Shown here one piece after another: positions 7,799 to 16,610 of a DNA stretch of 64,000 bases. Under the pieces are notes generated by a model, which was given only the letters and a program-made list of their open reading frames with translations, made no database searches and was not told where the DNA came from. The DNA lies in the NCBI GenBank assembly GCA_040219135.1, contig JAVJTA010000013.1, positions 124,001 through 188,000 of the forward strand, written 5' to 3'. Each line of letters begins with the position of its first letter. The first letter of the stretch is position 1. Origin of the DNA: UBA7803 sp040219135 (GTDB lineage: Bacteria > Pseudomonadota > Gammaproteobacteria > Pseudomonadales > Azotimanducaceae). Both the position numbers and the translations under genes were made by a program.

Positions 7799-8575
7799 AT
7801 GACGTTGTCGAAGCTTTCCAGATCGATTGCCGGCAAGGCGGCCGTGGTCACCGGGTCGGCCAGCGGCATGGGGCGTGCCACGGCCCGCCTGTTCGCCGAC
7901 GAAGGCGCCCGGGTGGCGGCCCTCGACGTCAACGCGGAGTCGCTGGAGAAGGTCGTCGCGGAGATCGCCGAGTCCGGCGCCGACGTGCGCGGCTGGGCGC
8001 TCGACCTCGACGACAAGGACGCCATCATCGAGACCTTCGCCGCCATTGCCGATCACTTCGGCGGCATCGACATTCTCGTCAACAACGCCGGCATCTCGCT
8101 GTTCGCGCCCATCGACAGCGACGATTTCGAGGCCTCCTGGGCGCGCTCGCTGAGCATTCTGCTCACCGCCCACACCCGCACCATCCGGGCCGCGCTGCCG
8201 TGGCTGCGCAAGGCCGAGCACGCGCGCATCGTCAACATCGCCTCGACGGAGGGTCTCGGCGCGACCAGATTCGGCAGCCCCTACACCGCCGCCAAGACTG
8301 GCGTCATCGGCTTGACCCGATCGCTGGCGGTGGAGCTGGGCGGCGAAGGCATCACCGTCAACTGCATCTGCCCCGGACCGATCCACACCGGCATGACCCA
8401 GGGAATTCCGGACGAGGCGAAGCAGGAGTTCGCGCGCCGGCGGGTGGCGCTGAGGCGCTATGCCGATCCCGAGGAGGTGGCGCACATGACCCTGTCGCTG
8501 GTGCTGCCGGCGGCGGGATTCACCACCGGGGTGGCGCTGCCGGTGGACGGTGGCCTGACCATCCGCAACGCCTGA
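7799..8575 (+). CDS. SDR family oxidoreductase, second of a tandem pair
   Basis: 258 residues with TGSASGMG (cofactor binding, ~19-26), NNAG (~93-96), active-site Tyr and Lys in SPYTAAKTG, and the C-terminal GVALPVDGG. It differs widely from the upstream SDR, so the two are not a recent duplication. ATG 7799 has GGGAGAGAG upstream. The protein resembles 3-oxoacyl reductase/dehydrogenase-type SDRs, but no substrate can be assigned from sequence. The symporter gene starts 10 bp after its stop, so they are probably cotranscribed. Confidence 0.88.
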   Translation: MTLSKLSRSIAGKAAVVTGSASGMGRATARLFADEGARVAALDVNAESLEKVVAEIAESGADVRGWALDLDDKDAIIETFAAIADHFGGIDILVNNAGISLFAPIDSDDFEASWARSLSILLTAHTRTIRAALPWLRKAEHARIVNIASTEGLGATRFGSPYTAAKTGVIGLTRSLAVELGGEGITVNCICPGPIHTGMTQGIPDEAKQEFARRRVALRRYADPEEVAHMTLSLVLPAAGFTTGVALPVDGGLTIRNA

Positions 8576-8585
8576 TCGGCGCGCC

Positions 8586-10016
8586 GTGAGCCGTACCCGC
8601 GCCGCCCCCGACCCGCACCGCGTGCCCGGGCGCATGGTGCTGGCCTACGGTGCCCCGGGCATCGGCGCCGGCTACATGTACCTGCTGCTCGGCCTCTACG
8701 TGATGAAGTTCTCCACCGACGTGCTGCTCATCGCGCCGGCGGTGATGGGTCTGATCTTCAGCGCGTCGCGCATCTGGGACGCGGTCTCCGACCCGCTCGT
8801 GGGTTACCTGTCTGATCGCACGCGCAGCCGCTGGGGACGCCGGCGCAGCTGGCTGGTCGCCAGCATCGTGCCCATCGCCGCGGCCTTCGTCATGGTGTTC
8901 GCGCCCCCCGCCAGCCTGACTCAGGAGGGGCTGGTGGTGTGGATGGCGGTGGCGATCATCGGCTTCTACTCGGCCATGACCGTGTTCTTCGTTCCCCACC
9001 TGTCCCTGGGCGCGGAGCTGTCGAAGAGCTATCACGAGCGCAGCCGGCTGTTCGGCATGCGCCACGCGTTCTACACCTTCGGCTCGATCCTTTCGCTGGT
9101 AGCGTTCTATTTCCTGATCCGCGCGGAGCAGCAGGGTCCGGCGGTGGTCCGCGAGCTGGCGCTGCAGCTGTCCGTGGGAACCGCCGTGGTCATGGGCGCG
9201 TTGATCCTGTTCGCCGGCGTGCAGCTGCGCGAGCCGGCCGAGTACCAGGGTCGGGTGACCGCGAATCCGTTCCAGGCCTTCCGCGACGTCTGGCATAATC
9301 CCCACGCGCGGCTGCTGATTCTGGTCACCTTCATCGAGAACATCGGCAGCGCGGCCATCGGCGTGCTCACGCTGTACGTTGCCCAGTACGTGGTCGGCGC
9401 GCCGACCCTCGCGCCTTTGTTCATCCTCTGCTACATGGTGCCGTCGACCATCTCCGTGCCGCTGTGGATTCCGCTGTCGCGGCGCTTCGGCAAGATCCGG
9501 CTGTGGATGTTCTCGATGCTGCTCACCGGCGTCTCGTTCGGCGCCATGTTCGCGCTGCCGTTCATCGACTCGCTGCTGGCCAAATCGATCTACATCTCCA
9601 TCGCCGCCGTGTTTGCCGGCCTGGCTGCGGGCTGCGGCGGCACCATCTCGCCGTCCGTGCAGGGCGACGTCATCGACTACGACGAGTTCGCCACCGGCGA
9701 GCGCAAGGAAGGCTCCTACTTCGCTGCCTGGAACTTCGTCTACAAGGGCGGCATGGGCGTGATGCTGCTGCTCACCGGTTTCGTGCTGCAGTTCGTCGGC
9801 TTCGTTCCCAACCAACCCCAGACCATGACGGTGCAGATCGCCATGGTCACCCTCTATGGCCTGTTTCCGCTGGTCTGCTACGGTATCGGCGCGGCGCTGT
9901 TCAGCCGCTTCAGGCTCGACGAGGCGGCGCACGCGGAGATCCGCCGGGAACTCGACCGACGCGGCGTGGTACGGGATTCCGAGGCCGGCGGCACCGTGTC
10001 ACAGAGCGCCGGTTGA
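8586..10016 (+). CDS. MFS transporter of the glycoside-pentoside-hexuronide (GPH):cation symporter type
   Basis: 476 residues with ~12 hydrophobic helices. The N-terminal signature SRIWDAVSDPLVGYLSDRTR followed by SRWGRRR is the MelB/GPH pattern, with the two Asp of the cation site. Solute is not necessarily a sugar: GPH members next to lipid-catabolism genes are common in marine proteobacteria. GTG 8586 is used because it follows the SDR stop by 10 bp, though no good ribosome site is visible. The gene ends 62 bp before the DUF748 gene. Confidence 0.85.
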   Translation: MSRTRAAPDPHRVPGRMVLAYGAPGIGAGYMYLLLGLYVMKFSTDVLLIAPAVMGLIFSASRIWDAVSDPLVGYLSDRTRSRWGRRRSWLVASIVPIAAAFVMVFAPPASLTQEGLVVWMAVAIIGFYSAMTVFFVPHLSLGAELSKSYHERSRLFGMRHAFYTFGSILSLVAFYFLIRAEQQGPAVVRELALQLSVGTAVVMGALILFAGVQLREPAEYQGRVTANPFQAFRDVWHNPHARLLILVTFIENIGSAAIGVLTLYVAQYVVGAPTLAPLFILCYMVPSTISVPLWIPLSRRFGKIRLWMFSMLLTGVSFGAMFALPFIDSLLAKSIYISIAAVFAGLAAGCGGTISPSVQGDVIDYDEFATGERKEGSYFAAWNFVYKGGMGVMLLLTGFVLQFVGFVPNQPQTMTVQIAMVTLYGLFPLVCYGIGAALFSRFRLDEAAHAEIRRELDRRGVVRDSEAGGTVSQSAG

Positions 10017-10078
10017 ACTTCCGGGCGCACCGAGGGTCGGGTTGACCTGCGGTGGTGCCTGGCCCGTATCATCCTCCC

Positions 10079-12781
10079 ATGTATCCGTTTTTCCGCGACG
10101 CAGGCGCCTACCTGCGGTCCCATGCCGCGGTACGCCGTGGGCTCATCGGTCTGCTGGTGTTCGGCCTGCTGCGGTCCGCCGCGCTGGTGGCACTGCCCAT
10201 GGTGGTGGCTGCCTACGCCGAGGACTGGCTGCGGGAGAACGGCGCCGCGGACGCCCGCATCGACGATGTCGACATCAATCCGTTCACCGCCCGGGTCAGA
10301 GTCACGGGCCTGGTCGCTGGCGAGAAGCCCGGTGCCGAGCTGCGCGTCGAGCAGGCGGAGATCGATCTGCGCTGGTGGCCACTGACGTCGCGACGGGCGT
10401 TCGTGGATCTGTTGCGCCTGCAGGGTGTGCGTGCCGACGTGGTGGCCCGGGAAGACGGATCCTGGCAGATCGGCGCGTTGCTGATCGCGCCTGCGCCCGA
10501 CGGCGCAGATGCGGATGTCGACGTCGAAACGCCGGAGGGTCCGACCTGGGGGTTCGGCTCGGAGTTGGTGAACCTTCGTGACGTCAACGTCAGCTACGTC
10601 GACGGCGTGTTCGACACCCGGGTCGATGTCCGTGAGCTCAGGGTCGGCAGCCAGTTCTCCTGGGACGCGGGTCGCTCCACCACCCTGGTGGTCGATCTCA
10701 CGGTGGACGGTTCGCCGCTGGTCCTGCGCAGCGACGTGGTGCCCTGGGCCGAGGAGCCGAGCCTGTCCGGGCGCCTAACCCTGGCGGATCTGGATCTCGC
10801 GGACTTCGCGAGTGAACTGAAAAGCCTTGCCGGACTCGAGGGCAGCCGGGGGGTGATCGCCATGGACCTGGAGATCGCCGGTCGCCTGGACGCCGACGGG
10901 GTGCTGCGCATCGGCATCTCGGGCCCGTTCAATCTGAACGACGCCGGCTTCGCGGTGGGCGGTGCGCAGGTCGCCCACGATGCCCTTCGCTGGGACGGCG
11001 TGATCGACCTGGCGCTGCCAGCCCAGGCCGAAGAGCCTCTGGTGCGCCTGGATGGCGCCCTGCAGCTCACCGGTGTCGCTGCCAGCGCGCCGGAGCAGGC
11101 CCTCGCCGCCCGGCTCGGCGACCTGCGCTGGGACGGCACGCTGGCCCTGTCACCGCCGCCGGAAGACGGTCAGCCGCTGGTGCTGTCCTCCGAGGCGGGC
11201 GCGCTGCTGCGCGACCTCGAGCTGCGCCACACCGGCCTCGACGCGCAGCTGCTGGCGCTGACCGAGGCGCGAGCCGAAGGCCTCGCGATCACCGGACCGG
11301 GAGCGGCAAACCTCGCCGGCCTGCGGTTGCAGGGTCTGCGCCTGCTCCCCGGCGGGGCGCCTGGCGACGGCACGAGCCCGGCGCCGGATCTGCTCGACGT
11401 GGCCGAACTCACCCTCGAGGGCGTCGCCATCGATGCCGCCACCGTGACCGTCGACGTAGTGCGCATCGACGAGCCGGCACTGGTGCTCGTGCGTACCGAG
11501 GATGGTGCCATCGAGCGGCTGTCCGCGGTGCTGGCGGCGTTCGACGGCGATGGCGCGGAAGCCGCTGCGGGCGCACCCGACGCCACGCTGGAACGGACCG
11601 TGGAGGATGCCGAAGTGGTCGCCGACGCCGACGCCGTCGCCGATGCGACACCGCCGTTCACCTTCGATGTCGGCAGGGTGGAGATCACCGGTACCCGCTG
11701 GCTCGATGTCCGCGACCGCTCCGTGGCGCCAGCGGCGGATTTCCAACTGGCGGAACTGCGCCTGATCGTCGACGACGTGAGCAGCCGGGGCGCGCAACCC
11801 ATGCGCATCGATCTGTTGACCAGCGACGACAACACGCGGCTCACCGTCGCGGGCACGCTCGGCGTGTTCAGCGAAACCCTGAGCGCGGATCTCGCGGTGA
11901 ACCTCGAGAATCTGGAGATGCCGCCGCTCTCGCCCTATGTTCCCGGCTATGACGTTTTCCGTGGCCGTCTCAGCACCGAGACCCGGGTCAGCCTGCAGGG
12001 CGACGCGCTCGACATCGACAACGACCTGCTCATCGAACGCCTCAAGCTCGCCGGCAAGGGCGGCGAGGGTGACGATCTGCTGTCCCAGGGCATGGCCATG
12101 CCGGTGGACGTTGCCCTCGACCTGCTGCGTGACCGCGATGACCGTATCCGGCTGGAGCTGCCGGTCACAGGCAGTCTCAGCAATCCGCAGTTCGGTACCG
12201 GCGACATCGTCCGTCAGGCCATGCAGAAGGCGCTGCAGAACGCGGCCATGTCGTACGTGAAGAACGCGTTGCAGCCGCTCGGCACGCTGCTGCTGGTGGG
12301 CAACCTGGCAGCACAGGCGGCGCGCCCGCGCTTCGAGCCGGTGGCCATGACGGCCGGCGACTCGGCGTTGCCGCCGAGCGGCCGCGATTATCTCGGCAAG
12401 CTCTCCGATCTTCTCGAAGAACGGCCCGGACTGGCACTGACCATCTGCGGGGTGGCGACGGCGGCGGATCGCCAGGCCCTGGTGGAAGCCGCGCTGGCAC
12501 GGCGCGCGGCAGATGCAGAGGCGCAGGCGCCCGCGCAATCTTCGAACGCCGCGGAAACCGCCGTGGCGGCGACTGCGGAAGCCGGCGCCGACCCCGCCGT
12601 CGAACCGCCACCGCCGCAGATCAGCGACGCCGCCCTGCTGGAACTCGCCGGGTTGCGCACCAGCCGGGTCATCGGCGAACTGGCCGGCAGCGGGGCGGTG
12701 AGCCGGGAGCGCCTGTTCGCCTGCCGCGAGTCCATCGACACCGATGCGGATGCCATGCCGCGGGTGGAAATCACGCTGTAG
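10079..12781 (+). CDS. DUF748 / AsmA-like envelope protein
   Basis: 900 residues: one N-terminal membrane helix (~20-45) followed by long beta-rich repeats characteristic of DUF748, an AsmA-superfamily relative probably bridging inner and outer membranes and possibly moving lipids. The start region has the family pattern INPFTARVRVTGL; the C-terminal quarter has an OmpA-like stretch (GDSALPPSGRDYLGKLSDLL then RPGLALTICGVA). An Ala-rich, low-complexity insert lies near residues ~810-845. ATG 10079 is chosen over a start 27 bases upstream because the membrane helix follows it closely. No partner gene is evident. Confidence 0.82.
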   Translation: MYPFFRDAGAYLRSHAAVRRGLIGLLVFGLLRSAALVALPMVVAAYAEDWLRENGAADARIDDVDINPFTARVRVTGLVAGEKPGAELRVEQAEIDLRWWPLTSRRAFVDLLRLQGVRADVVAREDGSWQIGALLIAPAPDGADADVDVETPEGPTWGFGSELVNLRDVNVSYVDGVFDTRVDVRELRVGSQFSWDAGRSTTLVVDLTVDGSPLVLRSDVVPWAEEPSLSGRLTLADLDLADFASELKSLAGLEGSRGVIAMDLEIAGRLDADGVLRIGISGPFNLNDAGFAVGGAQVAHDALRWDGVIDLALPAQAEEPLVRLDGALQLTGVAASAPEQALAARLGDLRWDGTLALSPPPEDGQPLVLSSEAGALLRDLELRHTGLDAQLLALTEARAEGLAITGPGAANLAGLRLQGLRLLPGGAPGDGTSPAPDLLDVAELTLEGVAIDAATVTVDVVRIDEPALVLVRTEDGAIERLSAVLAAFDGDGAEAAAGAPDATLERTVEDAEVVADADAVADATPPFTFDVGRVEITGTRWLDVRDRSVAPAADFQLAELRLIVDDVSSRGAQPMRIDLLTSDDNTRLTVAGTLGVFSETLSADLAVNLENLEMPPLSPYVPGYDVFRGRLSTETRVSLQGDALDIDNDLLIERLKLAGKGGEGDDLLSQGMAMPVDVALDLLRDRDDRIRLELPVTGSLSNPQFGTGDIVRQAMQKALQNAAMSYVKNALQPLGTLLLVGNLAAQAARPRFEPVAMTAGDSALPPSGRDYLGKLSDLLEERPGLALTICGVATAADRQALVEAALARRAADAEAQAPAQSSNAAETAVAATAEAGADPAVEPPPPQISDAALLELAGLRTSRVIGELAGSGAVSRERLFACRESIDTDADAMPRVEITL

Positions 12782-12788
12782 CCCGGCG

Positions 12789-13655
12789 TCAGCGTTCCAG
12801 CAGCGCCAGATGGGCAAACTCCGGCACGGCGAGCCCGTCGCTGCGGCCGGTCAGGTAGCGCTGGTTCTGGGCCCGGGCATCGAGTAGTTCGCGGACCCGC
12901 CAGCCGCAGCGGCGGGCGAGCGCCTCGAGCGCCGGCGGCTCGAAAAAGCTGCGCATGGGCTCGGACTGCAGGGCCGTCGCCACCCGGGTACCCCAGAGCA
13001 GCGCGCCGTCGAGTCCGGGCGGCAGTTCCTGCCAGTAGTCGAGGACGAGCCGCGAGCCCGTCGCGGAACGCTCGGCGAGGGCGGAGAGGGTGGCGGCGAT
13101 GGCTGCCTCGCTCAGGTAGTAGCTGGTGCCGAGCCAGGACACGAACTGCGGCGCAGGGTCGGGATCGAGCACGTCGATCAGTGTCTGGGATTCGAAATCG
13201 ATGGGCCGGAAGGTCAAACCGACGGGCGCTGGCCGTTGCTGCCGCGCCAGGGTCTCGCGCTTCCAGGCCTGGGTGGCGGGGTGGTCCACCTCCAGCACCG
13301 GCACCGGGTCCGCGCGGTCGGCCTGACGCCAGGCGAAGGTGTCGAGGCCGGCGGCCAGAATCAGGTAGCGGGTGGCGCCGTCCCTGCGCGCCTGCCCGAG
13401 CGCGTCTTCCGCGTAGCGCGAGCGCACCACGATCTGGGCGCGCATGCGGCCGAGGACGCTTCGGCGCTGGCGGAAGGCCCGCACCCAGCGGCGTGGCAGA
13501 CGCGCAAGCCGCGCCAGGTAGCGGCGCTGGGGGCCGGGCAGGAACGCACCGACCAGGCGGTCTTCGAACACCCACGGCTGCTCATCCACGGCCAGGTGCA
13601 GGGCGCGCAGGAACGCGGCGCCCATGGCGGTGCGGCTGGGACTGTCGGCTTGCAT
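12789..13655 (-). CDS. Class I SAM-dependent methyltransferase, PPM1/LCMT (TIGR00027-like) family
   Basis: 288 residues. Typical marks are RTAMGAAFLRALH at the N-terminus, a conserved Arg region VVRSRYAEDAL, the SAM motif YLILAAGLDTFAWR, the acidic VLEVDHPATQAWKRE loop, and FVSWLGTSYYLSEAAI. These proteins resemble leucine-carboxyl methyltransferases; their bacterial substrates are mostly unknown, some act in polyketide or small-molecule O-methylation. ATG 13655 has GGAGAT at proper spacing; the longer reading frame upstream is not supported. Convergent with DUF748, 7 bp apart. Confidence 0.85.
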   Translation of the reverse strand: MQADSPSRTAMGAAFLRALHLAVDEQPWVFEDRLVGAFLPGPQRRYLARLARLPRRWVRAFRQRRSVLGRMRAQIVVRSRYAEDALGQARRDGATRYLILAAGLDTFAWRQADRADPVPVLEVDHPATQAWKRETLARQQRPAPVGLTFRPIDFESQTLIDVLDPDPAPQFVSWLGTSYYLSEAAIAATLSALAERSATGSRLVLDYWQELPPGLDGALLWGTRVATALQSEPMRSFFEPPALEALARRCGWRVRELLDARAQNQRYLTGRSDGLAVPEFAHLALLER

Positions 13656-13810
13656 GGAAGATCTCCGTCGGTCAATGGCGGCCAACCCTGGCCGGGCTGC
13701 CTGTGGATGGTAACCTGGGTATCCGGTGAAGGCGGCCAGAAGGCCCGGGGCGCCGGAGCGTAGCCACAAGGGTGTCGCTGAGCGTCACTCGGAGGGGAAG
13801 GGGAGTCGTT

Positions 13811-15343
13811 GTGTCGATAACCAGGTTCGATCTTTGGCGATCGGGCGCGGCGCTCGCGTTCGTTCTCATCGTGTTTGCTTCCGCCTACGCGCAGCTTCCG
13901 GGTGGATCGGGCGGTCTGCTGCTCGTCGCCGCTGCCGTCATCGGCGCCTACATGGCGATGAACATCGGCGCCAACGACGTCGCCAACAACGTCGGTCCCG
14001 CCGTTGGCTCACAGGCACTGACCATGACCGGCGCGGTGGCGATCGCCGCGTTTTTCGAGGCCGCCGGGGCACTGATTGCCGGCGGCGAGGTGGTCGGCAC
14101 CATCAAATCCGGGATCATCAAACCGGAACTGATCGCCGATTCCCAGGTGTTCATCTGGCTCATGATGGCCGCTCTGATGGCCGGCGCACTGTGGCTGAAC
14201 CTGGCGACTGCCTTCGGTGCGCCGGTATCCACGACGCATTCCATCGTCGGTGGCGTACTCGGCGCCGGGCTGGCCGCCGGAGGACCGGTCATTGCCAACT
14301 GGATCCAGATGGGCGCCATCGCCGCAAGCTGGATCATTTCACCCGCCATGGGAGGCATAATTGCCGCGGCGTTTCTCTACCTGATGAAGCGTACGGTAAC
14401 CTACCGCAAGGAGATCATGCCGGCGGCGCAGAGGATGGTGCCGCTCATGCTCGCGATCATGTCGTGGGCTTTCGCCAGCTATCTGATCATGAAGGGGCTG
14501 AAGCAGATCTGGCCGGTGGAGTTCTCCACCGCGATGCTGATCGGCGGCCTGTTCGGGGTGGCCACCTATTTCGCCACGGCTCCGCTGATCCGCAGAGCCG
14601 CGCGGACGCTGCCGGACGAAAAGAGCAGCGTCAACAAGCTGTTCAACGTGCCCTTGATCTTTGCCGCCGCGCTGCTGTCGTTTGCCCACGGGGCGAACGA
14701 CGTGGCGAACGCCGTCGGACCGCTGGCGGCGATCAACGATGCGGTCATCACCGGCGCGGTGGCCGGCAAAGCCGCGATACCGCTGTGGGTCATGCTGATC
14801 GGTGCCGTCGGCATCGCCATCGGCCTCGCGCTCTATGGACCCAGGCTCATCAGGACCGTGGGCGCCGAAATCACCGAGCTGGATCAGATGCGGGCATTCT
14901 GCATCGCTCTGGCCGCGGCCATCACCGTGATCGTGGCGAGTCAGCTGGGTCTGCCCGTGAGCTCGACCCACATAGCGGTGGGTGGCGTGTTCGGTGTCGG
15001 TTTTCTGCGCGAGTTCCTCAAGGTGAACTACTCGCGCATGCTGCAGGAAATCGAACGTCACCATCAGGGCGAGGACCGGGAGATCGTCGAGCGGTTTCTG
15101 CAGGCGTTCGAGCAGGCGGACGTGCAAGGCAGAGGGCTGATGCTCAAGCAGTTGCGCAAGAAGTCGCTGGCCGTCGCCCTGTCACGACGCGAGCGCAAGA
15201 GCCTGAAGAAGGTCTACAAGCGGGAACTGGTGAAACGCTCCCTGCTGACCAAGATCATCGCGGCCTGGATCATCACGGTTCCGGCATCGGGCAGCATCGC
15301 CGCCATGCTGTTTCTGATGCTGCGCGGGCTGTTGCTGGAGTAA
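13811..15343 (+). CDS. Inorganic phosphate transporter, PiT family
   Basis: 510 residues, about 10-11 membrane helices in two homologous halves. Each half carries the signature loop: NIGANDVANNVGPAVGS early and AHGANDVANAVGPLAA near the middle, plus PVSTTHS and PVSSTH pairs. PiT proteins take up metal-phosphate with H+ or Na+ at moderate affinity. A basic cytoplasmic stretch follows around residues 415-480. GTG 13811 is preferred over GTG 13772 because GGGGAG lies just upstream and the conserved region begins soon after. No PhoU-like partner is adjacent, which is unusual for many PiT loci. Confidence 0.9.
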   Translation: MSITRFDLWRSGAALAFVLIVFASAYAQLPGGSGGLLLVAAAVIGAYMAMNIGANDVANNVGPAVGSQALTMTGAVAIAAFFEAAGALIAGGEVVGTIKSGIIKPELIADSQVFIWLMMAALMAGALWLNLATAFGAPVSTTHSIVGGVLGAGLAAGGPVIANWIQMGAIAASWIISPAMGGIIAAAFLYLMKRTVTYRKEIMPAAQRMVPLMLAIMSWAFASYLIMKGLKQIWPVEFSTAMLIGGLFGVATYFATAPLIRRAARTLPDEKSSVNKLFNVPLIFAAALLSFAHGANDVANAVGPLAAINDAVITGAVAGKAAIPLWVMLIGAVGIAIGLALYGPRLIRTVGAEITELDQMRAFCIALAAAITVIVASQLGLPVSSTHIAVGGVFGVGFLREFLKVNYSRMLQEIERHHQGEDREIVERFLQAFEQADVQGRGLMLKQLRKKSLAVALSRRERKSLKKVYKRELVKRSLLTKIIAAWIITVPASGSIAAMLFLMLRGLLLE

Positions 15344-15361
15344 CCCGGGCCGGGTCGGGTC

Positions 15362-16486
15362 TCACACCAGGAGCAGTCCCAGCGGCACCAGGCTGGTGGC
15401 GAGCATCACCGTATTGATGTCCTCGTGTGCCTGCCAGGTGGCGGCGTGCCGATGCTCCGGGTCGAGCCAGAACCGTTCGATGGTCTCGACCAGCGGCGCG
15501 TGGCGGCGCAGCCGGTCGAGTTGCAGCCGCATCGCGGCCGGGAGGCGGCTGCGGTAGAGCAGAGGCACGGCGTGCAGGCCGATGGCGAGGCCCAGCTCGC
15601 GGAACGCGAGACGCTGCCCCGCTGCGAGGCCGAGAAACCCGCTGCGCCCGACACGGAGCAGACTGACCTCGGCGGCGTCCAGAACCCGGGCGAGCAGTGG
15701 CCCCGTCGCGGCGTGTGATGCTTCGGGCAACTGGGCCAGCCGACCGGCATCGAACAGCAGCCCGCCGAGGCCGAGCGGGTCGTCGGTGGCCCAGTCGCGG
15801 TCGCGGCAGAGCGCCGCGAGATCGCCGAGCTGGGGCGCGAGTGCCTGGCGTTCCTCCGCGGTGGCGGACGCGCTCAGTACCAGGCTGGTGACCAGACCGT
15901 CCAGCGGATCGTGGTGGCCCGACGATGCCAACAGGGGTCGGCTCAGATCGATTCTCATCTTCCAGTGCAGTCGCGGTGGGCCGGTCTTCGCCGTGAAGCC
16001 CCGATGGGCGGCCACGGCGAGTTCGATGGCCCAGCGCCGGTAGCGGTCCGCCCCGGTCGCCGCCGCAGCGCGGTTCAGCGCGTGCATCCATCTGGTCAGG
16101 TAGTGGTAGTACTGGCCGTCCTGATCCCACTCCTGCTGCGGATCGGGGAGCTCGTCCGGACGTCGTTCCGGCAGCGGCTTGCCGATTCTGAGCCCGCCGG
16201 CGGTGGGGTGCAGACGACCGTCGGCCTCGCTCATGCCGCTGATCCAGCCGTGGCGGCCGTCGTCGCCGCGGTGCCTGCCGAGGGTGCCGTGCACCTGTTC
16301 GATCAGGCGCTCGGCAAGCTGCAGCCAGCCTGGCGTGCCCGTCTGCCGATGCAGTTCGAGGAAGTTGCAGACCGCGTGGGCGTCGGTCCAGAGATAGCGC
16401 CGCGCCGGCCGCGAGCCGGCGAGACCGGTTGCCTCCGCGAACTGCTCCATCAGCCCGATCGCTGCCGTCGGGGGCGTAGGGTCCAT
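15362..16486 (-). CDS. Hypothetical protein, probable alpha/alpha-barrel fold
   Basis: 374 residues, not recognised by function. Helical repeats with aromatic and polar patterns (LWTDAHAVCNFLELHRQTG; QYYHYLTRWMHALNRAA; YRRWAIELAVAAHRGF) look like the helical-hairpin barrels of glycosidase-like or epimerase-like proteins. There is no signal peptide. ATG 16486 is followed directly by a good helical start. It converges with the PiT gene (18 bp) and diverges from the Pcm fusion. Reality as a gene is supported by codon pattern and lack of a better frame; enzyme activity is guesswork. Confidence 0.65.
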   Translation of the reverse strand: MDPTPPTAAIGLMEQFAEATGLAGSRPARRYLWTDAHAVCNFLELHRQTGTPGWLQLAERLIEQVHGTLGRHRGDDGRHGWISGMSEADGRLHPTAGGLRIGKPLPERRPDELPDPQQEWDQDGQYYHYLTRWMHALNRAAAATGADRYRRWAIELAVAAHRGFTAKTGPPRLHWKMRIDLSRPLLASSGHHDPLDGLVTSLVLSASATAEERQALAPQLGDLAALCRDRDWATDDPLGLGGLLFDAGRLAQLPEASHAATGPLLARVLDAAEVSLLRVGRSGFLGLAAGQRLAFRELGLAIGLHAVPLLYRSRLPAAMRLQLDRLRRHAPLVETIERFWLDPEHRHAATWQAHEDINTVMLATSLVPLGLLLV

Positions 16487-16610
16487 GGCAACTCCACGAT
16501 GATCTCGGAGAATCTACGCTCTTTGCCGGGCCGGACAGACTGCGGTTCCTACGTATTCAAAGACGCACCTGCCGGGCGTATAGCTGGTTGCCCGCATGAG
16601 GAGTTCCCCG

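Noticed and set aside
8520..9932. Long minus-strand open frame (470 codons) opposite the GPH symporter
   Set aside because: Highly His/Arg/Gln-rich, no domain pattern, and it lies fully against a convincing 12-helix transporter; typical antisense shadow in GC-rich DNA.
11150..12817. Long minus-strand open frame (555 codons) opposite the DUF748 gene
   Set aside because: Biased composition without folded-domain signals; the plus strand has clear DUF748 features.
13726..15417. Plus-strand frame of 563 codons overlapping the PiT gene in another frame
   Set aside because: Arg/Gly/His-rich frame-shifted reading of the PiT gene, which has both GANDVAN signatures in the correct frame.
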